Part shown: positions 20,344 to 31,512 of the stretch, piece after piece
How the letters are laid out: every line of letters starts with the position of its first letter
How positions within the stretch are numbered: position 1 is the first letter of the stretch
DNA from: Bedellia somnulentella
Taxonomy: Eukaryota; Arthropoda; Insecta; Lepidoptera; Bedelliidae
NCBI GenBank assembly: GCA_963576735.1
Contig: OY755176.1
Location: forward strand, 17,283,423-17,347,422
Reading direction: 5' to 3'
DNA: 64,000 bases
Made by a program: the position numbers and the translations under genes
Notes under the pieces: generated by a model
Told to the model about the DNA's origin: nothing
The model's input: only the letters and a program-made list of their open reading frames with translations
Databases searched by the model: none

Positions 20344-20522
20344 AAGGTGGCAGAAGTACTAATACTAATGAATACCACGTGATATTTGCGGTGTCACCTG
20401 GTGTGCCGAACACCGACTTCTTGCTTGGATAGTGCATTTACGTGATAGGGGGCAGGCCTATCGCTGTTTTGTACGAATACACTGTCACATGACAAAGTGG
20501 AACCCAGCCATGTCGGTTTCTA
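20344..20522 (-). repeat. S1 SINE fragment
   Basis: Middle part of S1 on the minus strand (GTCACCTGGTGTGCCGAACACC, GATAGGGGGCAGGCCTATCGC). Neither head nor hairpin is intact. It joins an L fragment. Confidence 0.7.
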
Positions 20523-20539
20523 CAGAAGGACAAGACTTA

Positions 20540-20768
20540 TATTTTAAAGTATATGATGGTAATGTTAGTAGAGGACGACCTTGGAGGACACATTTGGATC
20601 AAATAGAGAGTGTGCTCAAAAATGGCAGGCGTCCGTAGTATGAAGAATAAAAGAGCATGTATGAAAAATTTTATGGGTGTAAATGAAAAAGTCCAAAGTG
20701 GCGATCGGTAGTCTCTGCCGACCCCAATGGGAACTGTGGCGTGAGTATATATATTACATGCATGTATG
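20540..20768 (+). repeat. L-family LINE 3' end
   Basis: GGTAATGTTAGTAGAGGACG through GACCCCAATGGGAACTGTGG to GGCGTGAGTATATATATTAC. Encodes the RGRPRRTHLDQI-type segment with frame damage (reads RGRPWRTHLDQI). Confidence 0.8.
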
Positions 20769-20779
20769 ATATTATGAAA

Positions 20780-20930
20780 AAAAACACATGGCTACGTTAT
20801 ACTTAGTTATTTGCCAGTGTATTCGTTCAAAACGGCATTAGGCCTGTCGTCTATCACGTGAGTATACTGTCCAAATTTTTTTTTGTATTAATTCTCGTCT
20901 TCGGAAATATACGGGGCGTATACGTTTGAG
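20780..20930 (+). repeat. S1 SINE, degenerate
   Basis: ACACATGGCTACGTTATACTT to CTATCACGTGAGTATACTGTCC, then an internal deletion and a decayed hairpin (GGGGCGTATACGTTTG). Confidence 0.65.
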
Positions 20931-21031
20931 TCCTGAGCCTTTTGAGTTGAATATATATGAAATCAGTTAAATTTAACTACTTATATATTTAGTATGACGG
21001 ACTTGGAGTCATTCGTTACAATCTTAATTAA

Positions 21032-21382
21032 CATAACATAACATAAACGTTCACGCCGGATATCCCCGAAGGGGTTGGCAGAGGTACTCATACTTCTGAA
21101 CATCACGTGACTTTGTCACCTGGTGTTCAGAGTACCCACGTTTTGCATGGACAGTGTACTCACGTGATAAGGGGCAGGCCTATCGCCGTTTTGTACGAAT
21201 ACACTGTCACATGACTAAGTACAACTCAGCCATGTGGGTTTCCTCACGATGTTTTCCCTCACCGTTAACAACCATGATAAATTAACCACACATATGTCTT
21301 TAGAAAAGACAAATTGGTGTAGGCCCGACCCAGGATTTGAACACTAGTCGTTTGCACGATAACCGAGTGTTCTACCCACTGG
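21032..21382 (-). repeat. S1 SINE, near full length with 15-bp target duplication
   Basis: Reads on the minus strand from CCCAGTGGGTAGAAC (lacking only the first ~10 bp of head) to the CCCCTTCGGGG hairpin and the TTATG tail. Flanks TACAATCTTAATTAA at 21017-21031 and 21383-21397 are a perfect target-site duplication, showing target-primed insertion. Confidence 0.92.
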
Positions 21383-21613
21383 TACAATCTTAATTAAATT
21401 CACTCTAAATATAAATTTAAAAGACTAAAACATAAAGTTCATTGTTTTATAGATGCTATTATTGTTGGTTATAAAATTAAAAATAAACTCAAGCTTCAAC
21501 ATTACAATGCTAAGACTCATAAAAAGTATTTATAAGGGAAACACTCGTTCCAAATACATAAATATGCAATTCCTTAGTTTATTACTAATCAGCGAATCAA
21601 ACGAAGCGAATCA

Positions 21614-21793
21614 ATTCAGCCACATTTGGAAGTTGAGTAGGGTATAGATTGTAAAACAAAGATTTTTGATGATGGGTGTCCAACCAAATAGCCCAAAAAT
21701 CGGTTTAAAAGCTCCAATACCCGTAGCCGACTCCTACCATCTCCAACGGGACGAAATAGGGTAGTGCTATTCTAAACCGACACGACACAGCTA
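21614..21793 (-). repeat. S2 retroposon, 3'-truncated
   Basis: Minus-strand S2 body and head ending CGACACGACACAGCTA. Shares the unusual GACACGACACAGC head with its neighbour at 21812-22053, suggesting related source copies. Confidence 0.75.
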
Positions 21794-21811
21794 TGAATAT
21801 TTATGACAAAC

Positions 21812-22053
21812 ATACATACATACTCACGGCTATAAATCCCTAAAAGGGGTAGCCAGAGCTGAGAAATTAGAAATTCCTCAGCCACTTTTGGAAGTTGAGT
21901 GGGGAAAAGATGGTAGAATAAAGGTTGTTGGTGATGGGTCTCCAACCGCATCGCCCAAAAATTCCTTAAAAAGCCCCAAGTTCGTTAGTCGCCTCTTACG
22001 TACACCCACCGGAAGAAATGGGGGAGTGCTATTCTAAGCCGACACGACACAGC
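21812..22053 (-). repeat. S2 retroposon, full length
   Basis: (CATA)n, TACTCACGGCTATAAATCCC, complete body, head ending CGACACGACACAGCTA. It lies in tandem with the preceding copy. Confidence 0.85.
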
Positions 22054-22444
22054 TAATATAAATATGTTTAATATTACAGTCTAAGAATTAGACCAACAAA
22101 GTGTGTCATTATTAAGATCGATTTTTATAAGTAATATCTTATCAATAATAAAGTACAAGAGTCAACACACGCAACTAATAAATTTACATATAACGTTAGC
22201 TAGTTGAAACATAATATGAACAGTTGTGCTTCGTTTGTTTAATTTAAACAATCTAATTTCTAAGTAAACTTACGTGTGCGTTATGGTAAATAAAACAAAT
22301 TGTTTAAATGTTCTCTAATCTATATTTCCTTGTGTACCACTTTTGAGTTAGTAGTATGAACATACTGTTATAAGATAAGATAAGATTAAGTGGAACAAGA
22401 TTTTGATAGTTAGTGAAGAATTGGTTGTATTGACGCTTTAACTT
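22054..22444. other. No recognised feature
   Basis: AT-rich sequence between S2 copies. Nothing identified. Confidence 0.45.
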
Positions 22445-22445
22445 T

Positions 22446-22698
22446 ACATACATACATACATACATATAGCCACGGCTATAAATCCCTTAACGGGGTAGTC
22501 AGAGCTTTGGAATAAAAAATTCCTCAGCCACTTTTGGAAGTTGATTGGGGAAAAGATGGTAATAATAAATGTTTTTGGTGATGGGTCTCCAACCACATCG
22601 CCCAAAAATCACTGAATAAGCCCCTATAACCTTAGTCGCCTCTTAGGATCACCCACGGGTAGAAATGAGGTAGTGTGATTCTAAGCCGACACTACACG
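22446..22698 (-). repeat. S2 retroposon, full length
   Basis: (CATA)n tail, TAGCCACGGCTATAAATCCC, body, head CCGACACTACACG. Flanks share TTAACTTTA, a probable short target duplication. Confidence 0.85.
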
Positions 22699-22741
22699 TA
22701 AACTTAACTTTAATAACTATTATTTTAGTCTTGCTTATAAT

Positions 22742-22892
22742 GTTAGGCGACTAAGGGAATTGGGGATTTTAAGTGATTGTTGGGTGAAGTGGCTGGAGAC
22801 CCACCATCCACCATCCTTTATTTCACAATCTTTTCCCCAAATTCTTGAGGTCCTACCTTTCCTGTTTGGTATTGGTAACCGTGAGTATAAAT
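22742..22892 (+). repeat. S2 fragment
   Basis: AGGCGACTAAGGGAATTGGGG to GGTAACCGTGAGTATAAATG, with an internal deletion. Inverted relative to the adjacent copy. Confidence 0.7.
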
Positions 22893-23529
22893 GAGCTCTA
22901 AAATGTATCTTCACGTTAGTTGTTAAATCTTAAAAGTTTCACCTTATTAAACTCTCGCGGCTTGTAGACATTATACATAATAATCAGGATTAACCACAGA
23001 GAGCCAGTCCGTGACCACAGCACCAGTAGGTGTGCCGAAACGTCAAGCAAACATATCACGTAAGTGATTTAAAAATATCGTTGGTTAATCCCAAATTTTA
23101 TGTATTATTTCAGCTTAGTTTTTCAGGCCACTTATGTATTCGTTTTGGGTAATTCAGAGGCCAACTACCTCATATTCAAAAGGTTATGTAGAAGTCGTTT
23201 GTCACCAATTTTCATTTTGAAGTTCACAGTAAATTAGTTACAACGAATTTATTAGTAAGCTCATTGTTATATAAAATGTTAAAGAGAGAGTTTCAAATGA
23301 AATTTGATTTTTAAATCAAAGTTCAAGATAATCAAGTCGTTTCATCTGCATTGAATATTTAATTTAGCTTGTGTCTAAGATGACTCTTCAAATACAATAA
23401 ATTATGTTGGTTTGTGGTTGGTTTCGACAGTTTCAATTATTATTTTTAGTTAGTTAGGTTGAATTGGACCGCACTAATTCTTTTATTGTGCAATTATTTT
23501 TGATAAGCAAGTCAAAAGCCATACGTGTC
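22893..23529. other. No recognised feature
   Basis: AT-rich non-coding DNA. No family match. Confidence 0.45.
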
Positions 23530-23595
23530 TTCAACCGACTTTTAATTAAAAGAGGTTCTCATTTTGACTGAATGATTTTTATATGTATGTTACGC
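23530..23595 (-). repeat. Dispersed repeat related to 28165-28225
   Basis: CAACCGACTTTTAATTAAAAG and GAGGTTCTCATTTTGACTGA reverse-complement align with the stretch around GGTCGAATTGAGAAAACTCC at 28190. I recall this as a widespread lepidopteran repeat. Element type is uncertain. Confidence 0.45.
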
Positions 23596-23867
23596 AAATA
23601 GTTATTAGATTTCAAAAATTCTGTTTGAATGGACAAGCTTCAAGGGTTTCATTAAATTTTAAAGGGTATTCTTTGCGTGTTTATGATCATGTGAGCGGGG
23701 TCCCCTGGCACAGGTATTTATTCACTTAAAAGGGGGCTCCAACCTTATACTTCCGTAAAAAACCATGAAACTGAATAAAGATTTTTGTATTTTTTTTATT
23801 TTGTAAGTATGGATAATTGGGTTTTGCATCAATTGGCTGTATTTTTTATTTCGACCCAAAACTGTCA

Positions 23868-23942
23868 ATCCCAAAAGAGGTAGTAGTAGATCTTCCGACT
23901 TGGAAATAACTCAGCCACTTTTGAAGGTTGAGTAGAAAAATA
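23868..23942 (-). repeat. S2 fragment
   Basis: CCCAAAAGAGGTAGTAGTAG and CTCAGCCACTTTTGAAGGTTG mark a small S2 3' piece. Confidence 0.55.
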
Positions 23943-24750
23943 TTTCTGCTTGATACAACAATATGGTAAATTATATTGAACCACAGATTACAGGATAAAA
24001 ACGTATTATCATTATCGAAAGCGTAGTTTCCTATTAGACTATAAGGATAAGGATATAATCGTATGTTCAAATATATATATGTGAACATACGATTAATTAA
24101 AACTGCGATCTCCTTTACGAAATTGTAAAAAATGGTGTACAAAAGATTGCAAAGGTTTCATTCATTTCCCCGTAGGCCACTAAAATATCTACACAGAATC
24201 TGTTTACTTAGGCCCTCTCTCATCACGAGGAGGGACTCGGTTTTATATCGCAGAAAGGCAGACCCTCTTTTACTGATCCTCTCATTTTGAATGTGAATGG
24301 AATGATCAAGTCGGGTATGTTGACAAAACTGAACACGACTTTTTGTGCCTTTGCGATACTTATATTATCTTTATCTAAAACGTTTTTGGTTTTCTTACCT
24401 TTACTAACATTTGCTGTATTGAAAAAAAATGATCGCCATTAATAAGCAACAAAACAGCTTTATAAATTTGAGAAAAGTGGAAGAAAAAATGGTGCGATGA
24501 AGGAAAGTTTGTAGTGGGATTACAATGGGCTATTTGACTGTAATAAAAATATACATTTCTTTTATTTCACTAGTCTTAATATTTCTTTTTTGGAGCAATA
24601 TGTAAAAATGTGAGATAAAAATATTGCATTATTTCAGTAAAATCCGTGTTCTAAAATAAGTATTTTCGATGCAACTGTCACGTGACTAAAAACGACCGTG
24701 ATTGGCTATTTCTATAATAACGTAGATTGCACATAAACAGACTGTGTATC
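23943..24750. other. No recognised feature
   Basis: AT-rich sequence with no coding or family signal. Confidence 0.45.
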
Positions 24751-24825
24751 ATTACCCTTAGCCGCCCCATACGATACGCACAAGTAGAAATTCAGTAGTG
24801 TTATTATAAACCAACACCTTGCCAA
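24751..24825 (-). repeat. S2 head fragment
   Basis: ACCCTTAGCCGCCCCATACG and AGTAGTGTTATTATAAACC correspond to the 5' third of S2 on the minus strand. Confidence 0.5.
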
Positions 24826-25245
24826 AATAACTAACCTAATACAAAACAATGACTGTATGAGTGTATGATGGTATCATGGTTCGAAGGGGGAAATCCAGCT
24901 GACTAGAATGATGAGTTGATTGATGAAAGGTATATTTCTAGTTTTCGGTTGATATTGTACATGAGGTTAGTTGTTGGTAGCCCTAGTCTAAGCCGATCGT
25001 TCCTTGAGTATTGCTGATGTTGAGTATTGTTTGAAATATTTTAGTACCCAGCTACCTAGGGGCGTAAAATTTTTATTTTATTATTATTTTTTACTTATGA
25101 GACTTACCACTTAATTCAGTCATTTCAAAAGTTTTGAGATTTTGAGAGAGAATACTTAAAAAGAACAGATAATATTATTGAATTCCTTAGAAAAATTTAA
25201 GAATCTTTAGTTTTGGAATCAACTATCCCTTTGGTGGTCAGACAT

Positions 25246-25378
25246 TGGATCGATGGTGATGGATTTCCAACAACATCTTAAACAATCTTAGAAATTTAAA
25301 AGCCCCGTACATTAAGTCGCGTCATACGACAGACATGGAATACATAATAGAGTAATGCTAAGATGACACTACACGACA
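25246..25378 (-). repeat. S2 fragment, 5' half
   Basis: TCGATGGTGATGGATTTCCAAC to GATGACACTACACGAC on the minus strand. Heavily diverged. Confidence 0.6.
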
Positions 25379-25396
25379 AATAATACTTCTATTAAT

Positions 25397-25659
25397 ACAT
25401 ACATATATATATACATATTCTCACGCCATTAGTTCCCATTGGGGTAGGCAGAGACTGAAGATAGAAGATAGTGAAGATATTACATCCATCAATCTTTTCA
25501 TACATGCTCTTTTATTCTTCGTACTTCGAACACCTGCCTTTTTGAGCACATTTTCTATTTGATCCAAATGTGTCCTCCGAGGTCGTCCTCTACTAACATT
25601 ACCTTCCACATTGGCTCTATAGATCTCTTTTACCAATTTACTGTCATCCATCCTCTCTA
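25397..25659 (-). repeat. L-family LINE 3' end
   Basis: (CATA)n tail, ATTCTCACGCCATTAG, CCCATTGGGG hairpin. The minus-strand frame (25421-25651) encodes EIYRANVEGNVSRGRPRRTH and NVLKKAGVRSTKNKRACMKR before losing frame near 25470, where GAAGATAGAAGATAGTGAAG expands. Confidence 0.85.
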
Positions 25660-25879
25660 ATATAATGTCTAATTTAAAAACTATATTCGAATGTATTTGT
25701 GTTTAGTTGTATACAGTGACAATATCCTATCTTTCACCTATAGGTGTACCACGAATCTGTTTTGAGCTGGAGCTTTTTCCATTATTCTATTATCTTATTC
25801 TATTAAAACAAGTCTTAATTAGATTGGAGCTAAACTGGACCTGTTTAAAATATGTCCGTATTTGTTTACTTATTCACTT

Positions 25880-26010
25880 TAAAAAACACATCACCAACAA
25901 TCCTCTTGTTGACCATATTTTCTTATGTTATCTTCTAAAAGTGGCTAACAATTCCATTCAACCGTAGCTCTAGCTATCTCTTTCAAGAATTATAGCCATT
26001 AGTATAAGTA
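25880..26010 (+). repeat. S2 fragment, 3' half
   Basis: CACATCACCAACAATCC, AAAAGTGGCTAACAATTCC and TATAGCCATTAGTATAAG. Degenerate. Confidence 0.6.
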
Positions 26011-26417
26011 ATCATTTTATATACATTTTCCACAAACAAAACGCTCCATACGTTTACAAACACTTTAAAAGAAATGTCTAGTTCTCCATATCACGAGTTG
26101 ATCTGTATAATATCGTAACAAAGAAGTAATATAAAGTAACTCAGCCGTATTCACGGCACTGTCACGGAGCGCTCGAGGCAATGCGGCGCGAGACACTAAG
26201 AAATTTTTAAACGAAAACTCTCCCTTATTCATGGCGAGCGAGTTTTACTTCAAACTTTTGTCTAAGATTAAATCCGCTTCTTAGAGGCAGTTTTATTTAT
26301 AAGGATTTCAGTTCAGAAGACTAGAATTGTTGGAATAAGAAATGAGAATTGTTTTTACGGAACTGTTTAGCATTTTGTTTTGTTTGTCGATCGGAAAAGT
26401 AGATTTCATACATAAAT

Positions 26418-26434
26418 AGAAAGAAAGAAAGAAA
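26418..26434. repeat. (AAAG)n microsatellite
   Basis: Four AAAG units adjoining AATACGTTTATTCGCC. The arrangement looks like a reversed LINE 3' tail, but the element is not identifiable. Confidence 0.6.
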
Positions 26435-26534
26435 ATACGTTTATTCGCCATTGTAGACACAAAAAAAACAATTATTTTACAAAAAAATGAATACAACACA
26501 GAGTTTGCAATACACACATAGAGTGACATCAGTT

Positions 26535-26622
26535 CATACATATACCCACGCCATTAGTTCCCATTAGGGTAGGCAAAGAAGATCGATCGCCACTTTATAC
26601 GAGCCTGACAAACCTTCGGTAA
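26535..26622 (-). repeat. L-family LINE 3' end, very short
   Basis: CATACATATACCCACGCCATTAG, CCCATTAGGG hairpin, GATCGATCGCCACTTTATACG. Truncated at ~85 bp. Confidence 0.75.
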
Positions 26623-26878
26623 AGTAGATTATATGAATCATTAGCATTTCAATATAGTTATGGGAAGAGATAATAATTAGAGTTCATATTGGTCCCCGCT
26701 GGGAAACTAGAGCACCATTGGACTAGGCTAATTGGGCCAAAGTCAATCACGGGTGCTCAGCCCGGGCTGGCTCCAAATTGAACACTACAATTGACAGCAG
26801 CTGGAAACAAAAGCTTTGTGCGCCTTTTGATTTTAGAATTGTCTAACTAGGGCAATTCAGTTGGAAATGTCGAAATTA

Positions 26879-27134
26879 CATACATATACATACATATAAT
26901 CACGGTTATAAATCCCTTAACGGGGTAGCCAGAGCTTTGGAATAAAAAATTCCTCAGCCACTTTTGGAAGTTGATTGGGAAAAGATGGTTATAATAAATG
27001 TTTTTGGTGACGGGTCTCCAACCACATAGCCCAAAAATCACTTAAAAAGCCCCCTATACCCTTAGTCGCCTCTTACGATCACCCACTGGTAGAAATGGGG
27101 TAGTGTTATTCTAAGCCGACACTACACGGCAAGT
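26879..27134 (-). repeat. S2 retroposon, full length with 14-bp target duplication
   Basis: Complete minus-strand copy flanked by AAATGTCGAAATTA at 26865-26878 and 27135-27148. Shares CTTAACGGGG and AATGTTTTTGGTGA with the copy at 22446, so it is from the same source lineage. Confidence 0.92.
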
Positions 27135-27228
27135 AAATGTCGAAATTAAAGTGTAATTATTACCAGAAACGTGTTTACAGCATACCTTTGCAGAGTTTAC
27201 ACCAGTGTAGGTAGCATGAGATGTGTTA

Positions 27229-27625
27229 CTTATACTCACGCCCGTTTTTGCCATTGGGATAGGATTTTGCTGTGTAGTGTCGGCTTAGAATAGCACTACC
27301 CCATTTCTTCCGATGGATGTACGTAAGAGACGACTGACGGTATTGGGGCTATCAAAGAATTTTTGGGCGATGCGGTTGGAGACCCATCACCAACAACCTT
27401 TATTTTACCATCTTTTTCCCAGTCAACTTTCCAAAAGTGGCTGAGGAATTTCGTTTCTTAGCTCTGAATACCCCTTCTAGGGATTTATAGCCGTGAGTAT
27501 ATGTATGATAGGCAGAGACCATAGATCACCTTTGTACGATCCTGACAAATCTCTCTGGCTTCTGTAACATTCATCATTCTTCTCATACATGCTTTTTATT
27601 CTTTTCACTACGGACTTTCGCCATC
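27229..27625 (-). repeat. L-family LINE 3' end, split by an S2 insertion
   Basis: The left piece 27229-27263 (TACTCACGCCCGTTTTTGCC) and right piece 27507-27625 (GATAGGCAGAGACC, CCTGACAAATCTCTCTGGC) are one L copy interrupted by the S2 at 27264-27506. GATAGG is duplicated at the break. Confidence 0.8.
27264..27506 (+). repeat. S2 retroposon nested in an L copy
   Basis: Full S2 from TGCTGTGTAGTGTCGGC to GCCGTGAGTATATGTAT, with a minimal tail. Flanked by GATAGG (27258-27263, 27507-27512). Confidence 0.85.
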
Positions 27626-27723
27626 GTAAGAACGTTTTCGATTTCATTCTCAAACGTCTTAAGTTTTTATGAGGTGTGTGAGAGCGAGTATTTCACGTGA
27701 GAAGACGAAAAGATTTTGAATGA

Positions 27724-27969
27724 TTACATACATACATATACTCACGGCTGTAATTCCCTAGAAGGGGTAGCCAGAGCCAAGGAATTATAAATTCCTCAGC
27801 CACTTTTGGAAGTTTCGTGGGGAAAAGATGGTGAAATAAAGGTTTTTGGTGATGGGTCTCCAACCGCATCGCCCAAAAATCCCTTAAAAGCCCCAATACC
27901 GTTAGTCGCCTCTTACGATCACCCACGGGTAGAAATGGGGTAGTGTTATTCTAAGCCGTCACTACACGA
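27724..27969 (-). repeat. S2 retroposon, full length
   Basis: (CATA)n tail, ACTCACGGCTGTAATTCCC, body, head CCGTCACTACACG. Flanks share TTGAATGA (27716-27723, 27970-27977). Confidence 0.85.
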
Positions 27970-28107
27970 TTGAATGAATATTTTGTTTAATCCTCACTTC
28001 GCAAATGACATGATAAGCCTTAAGTTCTTACTATTTTATATTAAAACGATGATCTGAGTAAAAACTTATAATATAGAAATACTAATGAAATAAAATAAGC
28101 TAATAAA

Positions 28108-28225
28108 AACAATACACCACGAAAAATATATAATCAAAATCGGTTCATAAATGGCGAAGTTATCGGTGAACAAACATAAAAAAAACGGTCGAATTGAGAA
28201 AACTCCTTTTTTGACGTCGGTTAAA
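28108..28225 (+). repeat. Dispersed repeat, degenerate
   Basis: AAAATCGGTTCATAAATGGCG, GAACAAACATAAAAAAAACGG and TTTTTTGACGTCGGTTAA resemble a common lepidopteran interspersed sequence. A reversed relative lies at 23530-23595. Confidence 0.5.
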
Positions 28226-28983
28226 AACAAAACTTTATAGTTACTTGAACATCTGAATTCAACATAATTATAATGGAAATATGAGCTCCAGTTGTGAACA
28301 TCACCATGACCTCCAGGCTCAACCTCATAACTACACAGTGTTTTTCCGAGCCGACTTTACACAGCATACTACAGCCTATTCACGAAGAGTTACTGTTAAA
28401 CGATAATGAAATACAACCCTTTATTACTTACTTAACTAATTACTAGGTTTCATTCTAGAGTAATTACTGTAATTGTAGCCTGTAGTAGCTGTAGTGTGCC
28501 TGCGGTCGTATGAGAATATTAAAGTCATTACGTCAAAGGTATGTAGAAGCTAAGCTAGTTGGCGGTGCTTGATTTAATTCATATTGTAACCTACAAATGT
28601 ATTACAAATGATGGTTATAGGTCATCCTAAATATCTTTTGGTTATGTCTCGTGTAAACATATACGTTGACTTAAAGTTATGAACTTACAAAAATAGAAAA
28701 AAAAACTTTCATAAGTGGCTAAGTTTTTCTGAAGCTCTGGCTAATACTGATATTAAATAATAAGCGATGAACGAATCACAATTATTTATTGATATTGATG
28801 CCAAGTACTAATATATATATACCACGAAGCAAGTTTACAGTGCACTGTTCGCTAATTTATTCGTGATTGAGTAAAGTGCTTACTGCGACTTATTGTTCGA
28901 TGTTTGCACCGAACAGTCAATCTCCGCCTTTGTCTGTGTCTTTTTGAATCTGCTTCTTTTAAGCCTTAAAAGATTGTTATGCA
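28226..28983. other. No recognised feature (one tiny S2 scrap)
   Basis: AT-rich. Only AAGTGGCTAAG...GAAGCTCTGGCTA near 28713-28742 recalls S2. Confidence 0.4.
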
Positions 28984-28996
28984 GTTATGAACATTA

Positions 28997-29234
28997 CCGT
29001 GTAGTGCCGGCTTAGAATGTCACTACCCCTTTCTAACCACGGGTGTCGTAAAAGGCGACTAAGGGTATGGGGCTTTGTTAAGCGGTTCTTGGGCGATGCG
29101 GTTGGATACCCATCACCAACGATACTTTATATCTACCATCTTGTCCCCTATCAACTTCCAAATGTGGTTGAGGAGTTTCTAGCTCTGAAGCTCTGGCTAC
29201 CTCTTTTTGGGATTCATGGCCGTGAGTATATGAT
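28997..29234 (+). repeat. S2 retroposon, full length with 13-bp target duplication
   Basis: Head CCGTGTAGTGCCGGC to CATGGCCGTGAGTATATGAT with almost no TATG expansion. Flanked by GTTATGAACATTA at 28984-28996 and 29235-29247. Confidence 0.92.
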
Positions 29235-29247
29235 GTTATGAACATTA

Positions 29248-29690
29248 GAGAAGTGGTTTATTTTTATAGGATATAGTATTCATATTACCACTATTTAAAC
29301 CTCAGAAAAGTTAATGTTGGTCGCTAGTAGGTTATAAAATTGCCTATTGATAGCTTATTTTGTTTAAAGGTTTTTTTTAAATCATTTTACTTATATGTCA
29401 AGAAAATTTTCCAGATATCAGAGGTTCTTCAGATGTTTATTTGTTCATCATGCTATATCTTTAGATGTTATGCATATTTTGCCCTATCTTAACTTGTCTT
29501 ATCTGAAATGACATTAAAATCATAGCACCTATGTCAAGGCATATTATTGTACAAATATGATCATGTTTGAATCATATTTGTAAGAGTAGCTATTTATGTG
29601 TAAAGTCTTAGTAACCCTGGCATTTTTTAAGCAAATTAAGCCAATGAATACATATGTTAGTACAGAAACTTCGGGCTTTAAAAAAACATG
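29248..29690. other. No recognised feature
   Basis: AT-rich spacer. Confidence 0.45.
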
Positions 29691-29941
29691 TTGCTGTGTG
29701 TAGTGTCAGCTTAGAATAGCACTACCCTATTTCTTCCGGTGGGTGTAAGAGGCGACTAGCGGTATTAAGGCTTTTAAGGGATTTTGCGGCGATGCGGTTG
29801 GAGACCCATCACCAACAACCTTTATTTCACCATCTTTTCCCCACTCACATTTCCAAAATTGGCTAAGGAATTTCTAATTCCTTGGCTCTGGCTACCCCTT
29901 CTAGGGATTTATAGCCGTGAGTATAGTTATGTATGTATGTA
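29691..29941 (+). repeat. S2 retroposon, full length
   Basis: TGCTGTGTGTAGTGTCAGC to GCCGTGAGTATAG with (TATG)n. Lacks the ACGT of TGTACGTAAGAGG. Confidence 0.85.
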
Positions 29942-30469
29942 ATAACACGCGATCAAGTATCCGAAAATCAAAAGTTGTTATAATTGTAATGTGCAATCGC
30001 GAAAGTCTTAGAGACTACTAAAAATAATATGATTATATAACCACTAAAGCTAGGAAATTCTCATTGTATATCTCCTTATAAATTCAGTAATCTAATAAGT
30101 AGATTCTCGGTAATGGCTCGTAGAGTGTACTTACATCACACACTGGCTGAGTTAATAATTGATAAGATACTATTGTTTGAATCTCGGAGCTTTGTGGGGG
30201 ATTAGCAGGCTGTGTGAGATGTTCATTGTTCAAATATTTGCTTGTTTCGGTATGAAGGCAGTGTAAGAAGCGAGTTTTATATACAATTAATTTATTTTAT
30301 GTTATATTTCATATTACTGCACCAACAGTTAAAAAAAAAAGTGATATTATGTTTTTCACTTACCTATTTTTTACCGCTCAAAAATTGGCTGGAAATCACT
30401 TCAAGTGGAAAAATCGTCAATTATTAGTACATATACTCATTTTATGTATGTTTGTATGAGTGTACGTAC
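29942..30469. other. No recognised feature
   Basis: AT-rich spacer without coding signal. Confidence 0.45.
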
Positions 30470-30672
30470 AAAGGTCACGGCTATAACTTGCAAAAAGAGT
30501 TGGCTGGAACTTTTGGACGTTGAGCGGGTAAAAATTATACAAATTATATATATAGAATAGTTAATGATGGGTCTCCCGCCTCATCGCCCAATAATCACTT
30601 AAAGGCTCCATGACCCTTAGTAATTTTCACAACACTCATGAGAAGAAGTGGGTTGGTGATATTCTAAGCCAA
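30470..30672 (-). repeat. S2 retroposon, old copy
   Basis: GGTCACGGCTATAACTTGC, GATGGGTCTCCCGCCTCATCG and GATATTCTAAGCC. Many changes. Confidence 0.7.
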
Positions 30673-30857
30673 GACAGCGTATTAATAGTATGTTTATTCA
30701 AAAGTAACAAGGAGTTTTCTTTCCTATTTCTGTCTTTCGATTACATGCTATATATGACAAAAATATGTCAGTAATACCAGATCTTCAGGCTCTCTCAGTG
30801 AGCTAGCTAGCTATGTCTTTTCTCTCTTTTATAATAAAAAAATACTCCATAATTAGA

Positions 30858-31111
30858 CATACATACATACATACATATGCTCATGACTATAAATCCCTAG
30901 AAGGGGTAGCCAGAGCTAAGGAATTGGAAATTCCTCAGCCACGTTTGGAAATTTTAGTGGGTAAAAGATGGTAAAATAAAGGTTTTCGGTGATGGGTCTC
31001 CAACCACATCGCCCAAAAATCCCTTAAAAGCTCTAAATCCGTTAGTTGCCTCTTACGTACACCCACCGGAAGAAATGGGGCAGTGTTATTCTATGCCGAC
31101 ACTACACAGCA
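30858..31111 (-). repeat. S2 retroposon, full length
   Basis: Long (CATA)n tail, ATGCTCATGACTATAAATCCC, body, head CCGACACTACACAGC. AATTAGA repeats at both flanks (30851-30857, 31112-31118). Confidence 0.88.
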
Positions 31112-31120
31112 AATTAGAAT

Positions 31121-31345
31121 GTTTTTGATTATGAAAACCTCATGCAGGGATTGTTACAAATAAATAAAGGAAAGAAAAATTACGACACCAGCGGGGATCA
31201 GACCCACGCCCCCATCGCTCTGCCAATTGAGCTATAGTGTTAAGTGGTTACTAGTGCAAAATTCTTCTTTCCTTTGTTTCTTTTACACTTTTTAAGCAGT
31301 GTGAACCTCCGAATTTGTGAAAAAAATCGGAGGTAACACTTTAAA
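31121..31345 (-). repeat. S3 tRNA-like retroposon, old copy
   Basis: AACCTCATGCAGGGATTG, AAAGGAAAGAAAAATTACG, a tRNA-like core with a deletion in its T-arm/anticodon side (CGCTCTGCCAATTGAGCTATAG on plus), then CCTCCGAATTTGTG. Older relative of the units at 32471 and 42254. Confidence 0.7.
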
Positions 31346-31377
31346 TTTATTTATTTAAGTAGTTTGTCATTTGCAGT

Positions 31378-31512
31378 TTAACCCTTTATAAGGCAGAGGT
31401 ATGATCAAAAATTCATTGTATTTCACTTCTGTTTGAAGGTAGGTTAGATAAAAGGAGGTAAATTTGAAATTATGGTGTCCAATATAATGGTCAGAGCCTT
31501 ATAAAGGGTTAA
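31378..31512. mobile_element. piggyBac-like MITE, 135 bp
   Basis: Perfect 13-bp terminal inverted repeats CCCTTTATAAGGC (31382-31394) and GCCTTATAAAGGG (31496-31508) lie directly inside duplicated TTAA sites (31378-31381, 31509-31512). TTAA target and CCC-start inverted repeats are the piggyBac signature. No coding capacity. Confidence 0.82.
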
